A program made the translations under genes and the position numbers. From Catenibacterium mitsuoka_A (GTDB taxonomy: Bacteria > Bacillota_I > Bacilli_A > Erysipelotrichales > Coprobacillaceae), in NCBI RefSeq assembly GCF_964259225.1, contig NZ_CAXVKN010000004.1: a stretch of DNA of 57,806 nt. One strand, 5' to 3'. A model generated the notes under the pieces. The model searched no databases. It was given only the letters and a program-made list of their open reading frames with translations, and was not told the origin of the DNA. Positions 8,235-16,158 of this stretch are shown here, one piece after another (the stretch's first letter is position 1; every line of letters starts with the position of its first letter).

Positions 8235-8266
8235 TCAAAAAATGAAGCACTTATTTGTGCTTCATT
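8235..8266 (-). terminator. Strong terminator of the PASTA/Ltp gene
   Basis: A perfect 10-bp stem, AATGAAGCAC/GTGCTTCATT, with a six-base loop, followed on the minus strand by TTTTTTG. It lies 20 bases past the stop codon. Confidence 0.85.
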
Positions 8267-8285
8267 CATACTTTTATTAAAAGAA

Positions 8286-9161
8286 TTACTGTGGTAGGTG
8301 ATCAACCGCATATTGTGCTTCTTCAGCAGTGAACTTTTCTCCATAGCTTGAAGTTAACTGTTCATAGATAGCTGAACGAGACATATTCATACTTGTCTGA
8401 TAATCCTTAGCTTTTTCTAATGCATTTGCCTTATAATCAGCTACTAAATGATCCACTGCATACTGTGCTGATTCTGCAGGAAAACCTTCCACATAGGATG
8501 AAGTCAACTGATCATAGATAGCCGCCTTAGACATATGCATCATAGATGAGTAAGATTCTGCTTTTGCGAGCGCATTCTTATCTTCCATAGTAGGTTCTTT
8601 ACCTTTTGAATAATGAACAGTGACAGTACTTCCCTTTTCTAATTGTGTACCTGCCTGAGGTGATTGACTAATAAATCCTCCCTGTGCAATACTATCAGAA
8701 AAATCTTCTTCTTTACTTAACTGGAATCCATTTTGATCACACCAAACCTGTGCATCTGTTTGACTCAAATCAGCAACTTCTACTTTCTCTACTTTCTTTT
8801 TCTTCTTAACTTCCTTTGTAGTAGCTACTTCAGGTGAAGATTCAATTGGTTCTGGATTACTGATACTGCCTGCATATGCAAAAACCAAGAAACCTGCAAG
8901 AATCATACATAATGCTTTTTTCTTAGGCTGTTTCTTAAACAAACAATATACAAGATAACCAATACCTACTAAAAAAACAATAGAACCCAACATTGCGAAT
9001 GCATCCACTGATACACAGCGAATCACAAATAATACAAAGAAAACAAGTGAAGCCAGTAATGTCTTTTTCGCCTTATCATTTGGTTCATTGTTTTTCTTTG
9101 ATTTAATGAAATACACAATGCCTAGTACAAGTAAAACTAAAAATAATAGAAATAAAATCAT
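8286..9161 (-). CDS. Membrane protein with PASTA domain and two Ltp repeats
   Basis: 291 residues from the ATG at 9161, which has AAGGGGA seven bases upstream; a TTG eight codons earlier lacks such a site. Residues ~1-100 hold four hydrophobic helices. A Lys/Glu linker follows, then a PASTA domain (~130-190: VADLSQTDAQVWCDQNGFQL, ending GSTVTVHYSKG), and two tandem Ltp-type helical repeats, each ending YAVDHL. Ltp repeats are known from phage superinfection-exclusion lipoproteins and surface proteins; PASTA domains bind peptidoglycan or muropeptides. The domain order suggests a wall-facing sensor or structural protein. Confidence 0.7.
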   Translation of the reverse strand: MILFLLFLVLLVLGIVYFIKSKKNNEPNDKAKKTLLASLVFFVLFVIRCVSVDAFAMLGSIVFLVGIGYLVYCLFKKQPKKKALCMILAGFLVFAYAGSISNPEPIESSPEVATTKEVKKKKKVEKVEVADLSQTDAQVWCDQNGFQLSKEEDFSDSIAQGGFISQSPQAGTQLEKGSTVTVHYSKGKEPTMEDKNALAKAESYSSMMHMSKAAIYDQLTSSYVEGFPAESAQYAVDHLVADYKANALEKAKDYQTSMNMSRSAIYEQLTSSYGEKFTAEEAQYAVDHLPQ

Positions 9162-9236
9162 ATCAACATCCCCTTCCTTGGACAACTATATTGTAGTACT
9201 ATCCATCAAAAGATGTATTGAGTAAGTGCTGGAGAA

Positions 9237-9371
9237 CACCTATTAATAGGTGTCTAGAAAAAAGGGTCTTTAATTTTTGTGGGGGTCAGACCTTCGCTCT
9301 AAATATTTGGGGGTCTTGGAAACAGCACCTTTAAATCTGTGGGGGTCACACTGTGGCTCCCACTTTTTTAA
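9237..9371. repeat. G5-tract direct repeats and hairpins
   Basis: Holds a hairpin (ACACCTATTAATAGGTGT, 9237-9254), then GGGGGTC tracts at 9281, 9309 and 9341, plus a shorter GGGTC at 9264. The first and third tracts lie in a 23-base direct repeat 60 bases apart (CTTTAA...TGTGGGGGTCA). The third also opens a stem, GTGGG...CCCAC, followed by TTTTTT, which could end rightward transcription. The origin is unknown. The region lies between the PASTA/Ltp gene and the IS1595-like element. Confidence 0.55.
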
Positions 9372-9399
9372 CTATTTTTATGTAATTAAAAACCTTTTT

Positions 9400-10540
9400 G
9401 AATACCCATAATCAACAGGTGACGATTTAAGAGAAATGTGGAGCAGAAATATTCAGGATATATACTATCAGTCTATGACTGATAGGAAATGATTTCTGTA
9501 GGTATTTCTTGATTTTATCCATAACAGTCTTTCCCATATTTCTGTGGTTAAATCTATACTCCTGTTCATTCAGGAATAAAGGCATCTCTCTTTTAGTTAT
9601 TCCATGATATATCCCAGTAATATTATTTTTAATATTACCGATTATTATATTTAACCAGAGTAGTCTATGATTCTTTTCTTCATAGCTGATTTTCTCGTTC
9701 TTTACCTGTATTTCTGTGCCTAATGTATTAAAGCCTTTCTCGCCATCAGTATTAAGCAATGCAGCATGTGATAATACACAGCACTGTTCTATGTTTTTCT
9801 TAAATGACAGACCAGTATAATCATTGATGAGTCTTAACTTAATAAACCGGGGATAGTTATTCTCTTTATCTGTAGATAGAATGCCCAAAACAGGTTGCTG
9901 CTCACTTGCACGACCCGCTTTATTCTTGGATTTTGCGCCAATATTAAAGACATCTGCCTCATAGAAAAGGCTGTTGAGCAGCTTGTCTGAATTGCTTAGT
10001 GACATAAGAATTCTACACTTGCTTTCAAGAAGAAGTGCAGTCTTATAGTTGACGTCTAGTATTGAACATAACTCTACTGCACTGATTCCTTTATTTTTAT
10101 TAAAGAAAAGGAAGATACCTAACAGAAGCTTGTATAGATCAAGCTTGCAACTCTGAAAAATAGTGTCTGAAAGCAGTGAGTGCTGCTTATGGCATGAACT
10201 GCATTCAAGAACATATGAAGTCTTGGTCTTTCCTACACGCTTGACTAGGTAATACTTATGACAGCCACAACGGTCACATGAAAAGCCGTCAGGCCATTTC
10301 ATGGATTTGAAGAATTCAATGCAGTTATCAATATTGTTGGAATATTTCTGAGTGAACTGATAAAGAGAAGCTTTCTTAGGTTTTAATACTTTGTTTGACA
10401 TATGATTATACCTCCATCTGATTTCTAATCTAATTATAGAACAGATGGGAAATTCATGTGTCCGGTTCAGCTTCATGAACGCCGTTTAATCGGTGCTTAT
10501 GAAATTTAATTTTCACTAACCTGTGGTTTGTGGGTATTCA
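9400..10540 (-). mobile_element. Complete IS1595-like insertion sequence
   Basis: About 1.14 kb. The terminal inverted repeats start GAATACCCA and contain ACAGGT about 16 bases in; 18 of 21 positions match between ends (9400-9420 and 10519-10539). One transposase gene fills the middle. The outer ends run into A/T tracts, so the exact ends and the target duplication cannot be fixed. Two further pieces of the same family lie at 1-103 and 57550-57730. Confidence 0.85.
9427..10401 (-). CDS. IS1595/ISXO2-type transposase
   Basis: 324 residues from the ATG at 10401, which has GGAGGT seven bases upstream; the frame stays open 25 codons further but without a ribosome site. Residues ~40-75 hold the zinc ribbon typical of the family (CDRC, then CSSCH). 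The ISXO2-like catalytic domain follows, with Asp at EADVF and NTDGEKGF, the Asn/Lys region LLWLNIIIGNIK, and the signature YHGITKREM...NEQEYRFNHR. No frameshift is seen, so it may be active. Confidence 0.85.
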   Translation of the reverse strand: MSNKVLKPKKASLYQFTQKYSNNIDNCIEFFKSMKWPDGFSCDRCGCHKYYLVKRVGKTKTSYVLECSSCHKQHSLLSDTIFQSCKLDLYKLLLGIFLFFNKNKGISAVELCSILDVNYKTALLLESKCRILMSLSNSDKLLNSLFYEADVFNIGAKSKNKAGRASEQQPVLGILSTDKENNYPRFIKLRLINDYTGLSFKKNIEQCCVLSHAALLNTDGEKGFNTLGTEIQVKNEKISYEEKNHRLLWLNIIIGNIKNNITGIYHGITKREMPLFLNEQEYRFNHRNMGKTVMDKIKKYLQKSFPISHRLIVYILNISAPHFS

Positions 10541-10812
10541 AAAAAGTATTAATTCTTTTTTGAATAAATATAACGAAATTAATGATCCAGATATTACCAG
10601 TGATATGGTAAGTATGAAAAAACTTGAAGGAAAAGATGAGCCTAGTATAGTTGATATATCAAACGAGAAATTAGGAATATGGATACAACGTAAAAACATG
10701 TTTGGGAATAAAATGGCTGTTGCTGTTCTAAATAATTCCGATAATGTGACTAATGACGATATCAAAGAACAATTCAAAAAGTATTCAAAGGTATTTGATG
10801 ATAGTTTAACTA

Positions 10813-10935
10813 GTGAACTACCTCGACTTAATACTCCGTATTTGAAGTCAAGGCTTCTAGGATGCTTATGCATCCGTTTAAGAAGTTTGATATTTAAGTC
10901 TCCACCTATTGCTAGGCAATCCTTATTCTTATAGG
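10813..10935 (-). ncRNA. Candidate omega (re) RNA region of TnpB element
   Basis: In characterised IS605-type elements the guide RNA comes from the 3' end of tnpB and the right end. Here this stretch has the conserved TTGCCTAGCAATAGGTGG segment, two hairpins, and the boundary GGTAGTTCAC next to the interrupted gene, where a guide would begin. Position and hairpins are seen; the RNA itself is inferred from the family. Confidence 0.45.
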
Positions 10936-12162
10936 CGTGTCCACTTCGCCTCTACTGTATAGGATGTTTACATCCACAACGCTACTTTTACGCATGATAT
11001 TTAATGCACCATTTACATCTGCATTCAGAACTTGTCCACTGGCTGTTCTATACTGTCCACGATGTATTCTCTTTCCACTGAAATGGTGTTCTTCAGTATC
11101 ATCACTCTTATAGACAGGTATGACATCCTTATCCCAGAAGCTTGCCTTTGAGGTGTAGGACTCCTCCTGCATTACAAGTGTGATGCCATTCAGTTCACAG
11201 AGATATTCAAGCTTGTCTCTCAGCTTTCCATATGGAATATTGACGAAGGCCTGATTGTTTCTTCTGCCAATGTTGGAATCCTTCTGAAATGTTTCATTAT
11301 AGCCCACAACAATAGTTCCAATATCATGATCGATACAGTAATCAATCACCCTGCGTGCAGTCTTGTTCATGTAGTCATTGATTCTATTGTTACGCCTGCG
11401 TGCTAATGCCTTCTGTCTGTTGGTTGTCTTCTTTCCAAAATGCTGCTTATCCTTGATGGACTGTAATCTTGCATTTTCCTTATTGAACAGCTGGTTAATG
11501 GACTTCAGTCTTCTTCCATCGATGATGAATGTTTCACCTTTACTTGATACTCCAGTGACAAGATTATTGATACCAAGATCTAATGCCAGTGCATTTGTTG
11601 TATTGAGATTCCTTTGAATGCATTCAGCTTCATAGATGTACTGAATTTCAAAGAACCTGGCATCTGCCTTTGGTATGATACGTATTTCCTTCACTTTCTT
11701 ATCAAGCAGTATAGGTGGAATAGTAATCTCAACAGCCTTATGTGTCTTTTTGAAGCTGTTTGAATATGGAAGTAAGAGCTTATTCCCTTTAAGTCTTACA
11801 AATCCAATGACGAGTGTAGTATATCCATCCTTGGGAAGATAGCGTGGAAGTCTGCAGTCCTTAAGTGCATGCTTTCCCTGCTTTGCCTTTTTAAGAAGAC
11901 CGAAGAATGATTTGAATGAACCATCTACTTCCTTCAGTATCTGCTGTGCCATATTGGAATTAAGCGTTCTATAGTTATCAGACGACTTCAGAAGTGCATA
12001 GTTCTTTTCATAGCTAAGATACTTGCCTTCTGCAAAGTAATGCTGTCTGATGTTATAGATTGCCTGATTAGTAAGATTCTTTGCAATATGACATAATTCC
12101 TTGATGGAACGATAGTCTTCCTTGGACAGATGCTTTACCTGCTGCTTGACTGTAAGATACAT
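10912..12162 (-). CDS. tnpB: TnpB without zinc ribbon, with displaced RuvC-II acid
   Basis: 416 residues. The start has AAAGGAGG upstream. RuvC-I is clear (ALALDLGINNLVTG). At the usual RuvC-II site, IVVGYNETFQK, there is Gly where Glu is expected, while VMQEESYTSKAS further on supplies Glu residues. RuvC-III is NADVNGALNI. The CxxC...CxxC ribbon normally between TS and the last Asp is absent (KASFWDKDVIPVYKSDD instead). This is a recognised variant layout of TnpB, an RNA-guided nuclease that helps the element persist. The gene is intact. A broken relative lies at 49877-50846. Confidence 0.85.
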   Translation of the reverse strand: MYLTVKQQVKHLSKEDYRSIKELCHIAKNLTNQAIYNIRQHYFAEGKYLSYEKNYALLKSSDNYRTLNSNMAQQILKEVDGSFKSFFGLLKKAKQGKHALKDCRLPRYLPKDGYTTLVIGFVRLKGNKLLLPYSNSFKKTHKAVEITIPPILLDKKVKEIRIIPKADARFFEIQYIYEAECIQRNLNTTNALALDLGINNLVTGVSSKGETFIIDGRRLKSINQLFNKENARLQSIKDKQHFGKKTTNRQKALARRRNNRINDYMNKTARRVIDYCIDHDIGTIVVGYNETFQKDSNIGRRNNQAFVNIPYGKLRDKLEYLCELNGITLVMQEESYTSKASFWDKDVIPVYKSDDTEEHHFSGKRIHRGQYRTASGQVLNADVNGALNIMRKSSVVDVNILYSRGEVDTPIRIRIA

Positions 12163-12615
12163 ATATTTAGCCTCCTTTCTGTAGATTCAGGAAAAGATGT
12201 TTCCTACATGTATTATACTATTTCTTACTCCAAATTTCTCTATCAGATGCATTAACGGCATTCATCCCCCACCTATATTCTATATTGAGGTGAGGGGTTT
12301 CTGCCAATTTTTTAGATAAAGAAATAGATGAATATTGGGATAAAATGTTAAAGGGTAAGAATAGAGGAAAAAAGTTAAAAAACATAAAGGTAAAAAGAAT
12401 TATATTCTATGGTAAAGTGATATATTTAATTCTTGAAGGGAAAATATAATTTGATAAGAATAATAAACAAAAAATCATAAGAAGGACAATGAAATAGGTT
12501 GAATCTTGGTAATCTTTTTAAGCACTGATTAAAATGATGTGAACAACTTAATTATGATGTTTTCTTATAAAAGTTGAAAACTGAATTTTTGACAGTATAA
12601 AATGGCAAGTACGCA

Positions 12616-12641
12616 ATCCCCTTTTCAGGGGATATTTTTAT
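12616..12641 (+). terminator. Terminator before the MurR-type gene
   Basis: ATCCCC/GGGGAT stem, six-base loop, then ATTTTTAT. It lies about 165 bases after the interrupted gene and insulates the murR promoter. Confidence 0.7.
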
Positions 12642-12666
12642 ATACAAAACAACTATTTCTATATGC

Positions 12667-12672
12667 TATAAT
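12667..12672 (+). promoter_or_regulatory. -10 box of the murR-type gene
   Basis: TATAAT 24 bases ahead of the start codon, just before the GGGGGGTGG ribosome site. No good -35 is seen 17 bases upstream (ACAAAA), so the promoter may need an activator or be weak. Confidence 0.45.
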
Positions 12673-12695
12673 AGGGTTAATCGGGGGGTGGTCCT

Positions 12696-13532
12696 ATGAA
12701 TGCATACTTAAGAATAGAAGAATATAATGATAGCTATACTACTACAGAGAAGCTAATAGCTGACTATATACTACAAAATGATATCTTACAGGATTCTGCA
12801 CAGGTACTAGGTGAGAAGACAAATACCTCTGCAGCTGCTATTATCCGTTTCTCAAAGAAAATAGGTTTTAAAGGCTTTAGTGATCTAAAGATGAACTTAG
12901 CTCAATCAACTAAAGAAGAAAAACAACAAGAAGTAGATCTCATCTTTGAACCAGAAGATAATATCAGTACACTAGTAGAAAAAGGCTGTAGATTAAATAT
13001 GAATACAGTCTTAAAAACATATCAGTTAATAAATATTGATACCCTTGAACAATCAATAGACTTACTTAATAATGCATCTACTATCTATCTCTTTGGTGTA
13101 GGTGGTTCATCAGTTATTGGTTTAGATATCTATCAAAAACTCATGCGTATAGGCAAGAAGGTGATCTATAACGCTGATTTACATGTACAGATGACCTTTG
13201 CCCAAAGCATGGATCAAAATGATGCAGCACTTATTATCAGTTACTCAGGTTCTACAACTGGTTTAGTAGATGTTGCTAGAGTGTTACATGAAAAACAAAT
13301 ACCATTTATTTCTATAACACAGATCAACTCTAATCCAATCTCTAAACTAAGTACCTACTCACTTAAAGTACCAAGTGAAGAAAAAGCTTTGCGTATAGGT
13401 GCTGTTTCTTCTCGTATCTCTTCATTCGTGATAACTGACTTATTGTACTATGGTGTATTTAAGAAGAACTTTGAAGAACATAAAAAGAATCTCATAGATT
13501 CTAAAGACAATGTCTCTATACTCAAAAAGTAG
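12696..13532 (+). CDS. RpiR/MurR-family transcriptional regulator
   Basis: 278 residues. Residues ~1-80 are the RpiR helix-turn-helix (TTEKLIADYILQN, then AAAIIRFSKKIGFKGFSDLK). Residues ~115-250 are a SIS sugar-phosphate domain (TIYLFGVGGSSVIGLDIYQKL, then ALIISYSGSTTGLVDVA). The gene sits directly ahead of murQ, so the ligand is probably MurNAc-6-phosphate or a related amino-sugar phosphate, as for E. coli MurR. A hairpin terminator and a separate promoter separate it from murQ. Confidence 0.85.
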   Translation: MNAYLRIEEYNDSYTTTEKLIADYILQNDILQDSAQVLGEKTNTSAAAIIRFSKKIGFKGFSDLKMNLAQSTKEEKQQEVDLIFEPEDNISTLVEKGCRLNMNTVLKTYQLINIDTLEQSIDLLNNASTIYLFGVGGSSVIGLDIYQKLMRIGKKVIYNADLHVQMTFAQSMDQNDAALIISYSGSTTGLVDVARVLHEKQIPFISITQINSNPISKLSTYSLKVPSEEKALRIGAVSSRISSFVITDLLYYGVFKKNFEEHKKNLIDSKDNVSILKK

Positions 13533-13560
13533 ACTCATATTTCACTGTGAGTCTTTTATT
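13532..13560 (+). terminator. Terminator between murR-type gene and murQ
   Basis: GACTCA/TGAGTC stem with T-run TTTTATT, overlapping the stop codon of the regulator gene. Confidence 0.6.
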
Positions 13561-13563
13561 ATA

Positions 13564-13595
13564 GAAATAACATTTCATCACGCTTATAATGAAAT
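13564..13595 (+). promoter_or_regulatory. murQ promoter region with overlapping inverted repeats
   Basis: TATAAT at 13585-13590 lies between ATTTCAT (13572-13578) and ATGAAAT (13589-13595). A smaller GAAAT-aac-ATTTC dyad lies at 13564-13576. A bound regulator would cover the -10. The RpiR-type protein encoded just upstream is the natural candidate (inference). Confidence 0.45.
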
Positions 13596-13613
13596 AGAAA
13601 GGAGGAACCACCA

Positions 13614-14504
13614 ATGAACTTAAATCAATTAGATACAGAACAGTCTAATCCTGACTCATTACATATAGATGAAATGTCTACTATAGATATTCTTACTACT
13701 ATTAACAATGAAGATCAGAAGGTGGCTTTAGCTGTAAAAGAAGTTCTACCAAAAATATCAATTGCGGTTGATTGTATTTATTACCAGATGTGTAAAGGTG
13801 GTCGATTGATCTATATTGGTGCAGGTACATCAGGTAGATTAGGTATATTAGATGCTTCGGAATGTCCTCCTACATATGGTGTTGATCCTCGTCTAGTACA
13901 GGGATTAATCGCAGGTGGAAAAGAAGCGCTCACAGCAGCTATAGAAGGTGCAGAAGATTCTCAGGAGCTTGCTGTGGAGGACTTAAAGAATATTCACTTA
14001 ACAGACAAAGATGTTGTATGTGGTATTGCAGCATCAGGCAGAACACCTTATGTCATTGGCGGACTTGAATATGCGCGCACACTAGGATGCCAGACAGTTT
14101 CTATCTGTTGTGTTCACAATGGGGAAATATCAAAATACTCCCACTATCCAATTGAAGTCATTACAGGTCCAGAAGTTATTGCTGGTTCTACGAGAATGAA
14201 GGCAGGTACTGCCCAAAAGCTTGTTTTAAATATGATTTCTACATCTGTCATGATTAAAAGAGGTAAGGTCTATAAAAATCTCATGGTTGATTTACAACCT
14301 ACTAATGAAAAACTTAAAACAAGAGCCATCAACATTGTCTCACAATCTTTAGATTGTTCTGAGGAAGAATCAATTAAATTATTAACTAAATGTCACTACA
14401 ATGTAAAGATTGCGATTCTATCTGGTTTAACAGGTAAAGATGAAAAAGAATGCGAAGAAGCTCTACTAAAAAACAATGGAAGTATCCCTAAAACTATGAG
14501 GTAA
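13614..14504 (+). CDS. murQ: N-acetylmuramic acid 6-phosphate etherase
   Basis: 296 residues, the usual size. MurQ cleaves the lactyl ether of MurNAc-6-phosphate, giving GlcNAc-6-phosphate and D-lactate, in cytoplasmic recovery of wall sugars. Signatures: ESN-like start region (EQSNPDSLHIDEMST), RLIYIGAGTSGRLGILDASE in the SIS fold, PPTYG, VCGIAASGRTPYV and AGSTRMKAGTAQK. GGAGG lies eight bases upstream of ATG. The kinase gene follows after five bases. Confidence 0.93.
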   Translation: MNLNQLDTEQSNPDSLHIDEMSTIDILTTINNEDQKVALAVKEVLPKISIAVDCIYYQMCKGGRLIYIGAGTSGRLGILDASECPPTYGVDPRLVQGLIAGGKEALTAAIEGAEDSQELAVEDLKNIHLTDKDVVCGIAASGRTPYVIGGLEYARTLGCQTVSICCVHNGEISKYSHYPIEVITGPEVIAGSTRMKAGTAQKLVLNMISTSVMIKRGKVYKNLMVDLQPTNEKLKTRAINIVSQSLDCSEEESIKLLTKCHYNVKIAILSGLTGKDEKECEEALLKNNGSIPKTMR

Positions 14505-14509
14505 CAGAA

Positions 14510-15379
14510 ATGTTGTATATTGGTATAGATGGTGGTGGCACAAAGACAAAGATGGTTCTCTTTAATGAGGACGGAACACGTTTAAAGAATTTGATTCTTC
14601 CTACAGTACATGTTCTCACTCAGCCACAAGATCAAGCCATTGAAATATTAAGAAACGGTGTTAATCAGTTAGATCCTGATCATATTGCAATAATTGGTGC
14701 GGGACTAGCAGGATATGGCCAACAAAAAGAATTAAGAGATAAAATAGAATATATTTATAAAGAAGCATTTGGCCCTAGATCTTTTGTAGTAGAAAGTGAT
14801 GTAAGAATTGCGATAGAAGGTGCACTAGATGGTCATGATGGTATTGTTGTTATTGCAGGTACAGGCAGTATTGCCTTATCACTTAAGAATAATAAGCTCA
14901 CACGTTGTGGAGGCTGGGGTTATCAATTAGGGGATGAGGGCAGTGCTTATTGGATTGCGAAGAAGATGTTCAATACATTCTGTAAAGAAATAGATGGTAG
15001 ACTAGAAAAAACAGTTCTTTATGATCTAATTATGGAAGAATGTCATCTAGATATTGATTATGATATCATCACATTTATGAATAGCCTGAATCGTACATCT
15101 ATTGCATCCTATGCTTATATCAATGGCTTAGCTGCCAATCAGGGAGATCCTTATGCAATAGAAATATATAGACAGGCAGCCTTAGAAATTCGTTCACTCA
15201 TACAAACACTCTTAAAACAATATAACTCAACACCTCGTATTTCTTATATAGGAGGCGTATTTGAACAGGCTTCTCAATATATTCTACCTGTTTTAAATGA
15301 AACAATAGATCCACCTATTCATACACCAGAATATGGTGCTTATAAGCTTGCTAAGAAGATGATGGAGGACTTCTTATGA
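14510..15379 (+). CDS. BadF/BadG-family amino-sugar kinase (MurK/NagK-like)
   Basis: 289 residues of the ASKHA fold: MLYIGIDGGGTKTKMVL (phosphate 1), GIVVIAGTGSIALS (phosphate 2), GGWGYQLGDEGSAYWI (the GDEGS motif of GlcNAc kinases) and SYIGGVF (adenosine). Clostridial MurK, of this family, phosphorylates both MurNAc and GlcNAc. Next to murQ and without a PTS transporter, it probably makes MurNAc-6-phosphate from unphosphorylated MurNAc. Its ribosome site (GAGGTAA) overlaps the murQ stop codon, so translation is coupled. Confidence 0.85.
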   Translation: MLYIGIDGGGTKTKMVLFNEDGTRLKNLILPTVHVLTQPQDQAIEILRNGVNQLDPDHIAIIGAGLAGYGQQKELRDKIEYIYKEAFGPRSFVVESDVRIAIEGALDGHDGIVVIAGTGSIALSLKNNKLTRCGGWGYQLGDEGSAYWIAKKMFNTFCKEIDGRLEKTVLYDLIMEECHLDIDYDIITFMNSLNRTSIASYAYINGLAANQGDPYAIEIYRQAALEIRSLIQTLLKQYNSTPRISYIGGVFEQASQYILPVLNETIDPPIHTPEYGAYKLAKKMMEDFL

Positions 15380-15867
15380 CTCATATTGGACACTATCAAT
15401 CACCATTAGGAGATATACTTATTGCGACAGATGAAATAGGTGTATATGGCTTATGGTTTGAGAATCAGAAGTATTATGCATCAGGATTAAAAGAACCTTA
15501 TGAAGAAAAAGACACAGAACTTATTCTAAAAGTAAAAAAATGGCTTGATTTCTATTTTAAACAAGAACAGCCACCTATTGATTTTCCTCTTCATTTCATA
15601 GGTACAGACTTCCAAAAAGAAGTATGGGAAATTCTATGTGATATTCCTTATGGCCATACAATGACTTATGGAGAAATTGCAAATATATTAGCACAAAGAA
15701 GAGGTGTTAAAAGGTTCTCTGCACAGGCAGTAGGCGGAGCAGTAGGACATAATAGAATTAGTATCATAGTGCCGTGTCATAGAGTATTAGGCAGTAATGG
15801 AAGCTTAACAGGTTATGCAGGTGGTATTGATAGAAAAGAAGCGTTATTAAAATTAGAAGCACAATAA
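15376..15867 (+). CDS. ogt: Methylated-DNA--protein-cysteine methyltransferase
   Basis: 163 residues. A suicide repair enzyme that moves the alkyl group of O6-alkylguanine to its own cysteine. N-terminal MGMT fold, then GTDFQKEVWEILCDIPYGHTMTYGEIA, AVGGAVGHNRISIIVPCHRV with acceptor Cys in PCHRV, and SLTGYAGGIDRK. It overlaps the kinase gene by four bases (ATGA), so it is read with the MurNAc genes although its function is unrelated. No AdaA-type regulatory domain is present. Confidence 0.93.
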   Translation: MTHIGHYQSPLGDILIATDEIGVYGLWFENQKYYASGLKEPYEEKDTELILKVKKWLDFYFKQEQPPIDFPLHFIGTDFQKEVWEILCDIPYGHTMTYGEIANILAQRRGVKRFSAQAVGGAVGHNRISIIVPCHRVLGSNGSLTGYAGGIDRKEALLKLEAQ

Positions 15868-15895
15868 AGGGGCACCATCGGGTGCCCCTCATTCT
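15867..15895. terminator. Bidirectional terminator ogt / DUF1292 gene
   Basis: GGGGCACC/GGTGCCCC with a four-base loop, between two convergent genes. T-rich on both sides (TCATTCTT rightward, TTTATTG leftward). Confidence 0.8.
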
Positions 15896-16158
15896 TAATC
15901 AAAATCAAACTTATCTGCATTCTTTTCTTTAAAGATTTCAAACAGTTCATTAAGTAGTGCTTCATCATCTACTGAACGATAGTTTTCTTCATCAGAATCA
16001 TCCTCTGATTCTTCACATCTCAAGATCACTACCTCATCTGCTTCATCATCTACTGGTAATAACACAACATATGTTTCTTCATTATGTTCAATCAAATCAA
16101 GATATTCAAACTCTAATTCATTTCCATCATTATCATTCAATACGACAATATTGTCCAT
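15895..16158 (-). CDS. DUF1292 (YrzB-like) protein
   Basis: 87 residues, strongly acidic. NIVVLNDNDGNELEFEYLDLI and ETYVVLLPVDDEADEVVILR match the DUF1292 domain of Firmicute YrzB-like proteins. In other Firmicutes it neighbours the Holliday-junction resolvase and alaS genes, but here it is with a lipoprotein gene whose stop overlaps its start (TAATG). Function is unknown. Confidence 0.8.
   Translation of the reverse strand: MDNIVVLNDNDGNELEFEYLDLIEHNEETYVVLLPVDDEADEVVILRCEESEDDSDEENYRSVDDEALLNELFEIFKEKNADKFDFD

Larger units (their letters stand above)
10813..12308 (-). mobile_element. IS200/IS605-group element with tnpB only
   Basis: On the minus strand the left end holds an imperfect hairpin, CCCCTCACCTCAATAT/ATAGGTGGGGGATG (about 12262-12300). 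The right end holds two hairpins (GGATGCATAAGCATCC and a GACTT/AAGTC stem) and ends GGTAGTTCAC. The right end matches that of the decayed copy at 50846-50935. No tnpA is present, so mobility would depend on a transposase acting in trans. Confidence 0.75.
10541..12449 (+). pseudogene. Unknown gene interrupted by two insertion sequences
   Basis: Open frame 10542-10812 (KSINSFLNKYNEINDPDI...VFDDSLTS) stops being meaningful at the end of the TnpB element. Beyond the element, 12309-12449 reads on as LDKEIDEYWDKMLKGKNRG...FYGKVIYLILEGKI and a stop. Together they look like the middle and end of one protein whose start was lost at the IS1595-like insertion. No family was recognised. The N-terminal coding part is not found left of 9400. 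Confidence 0.5.
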
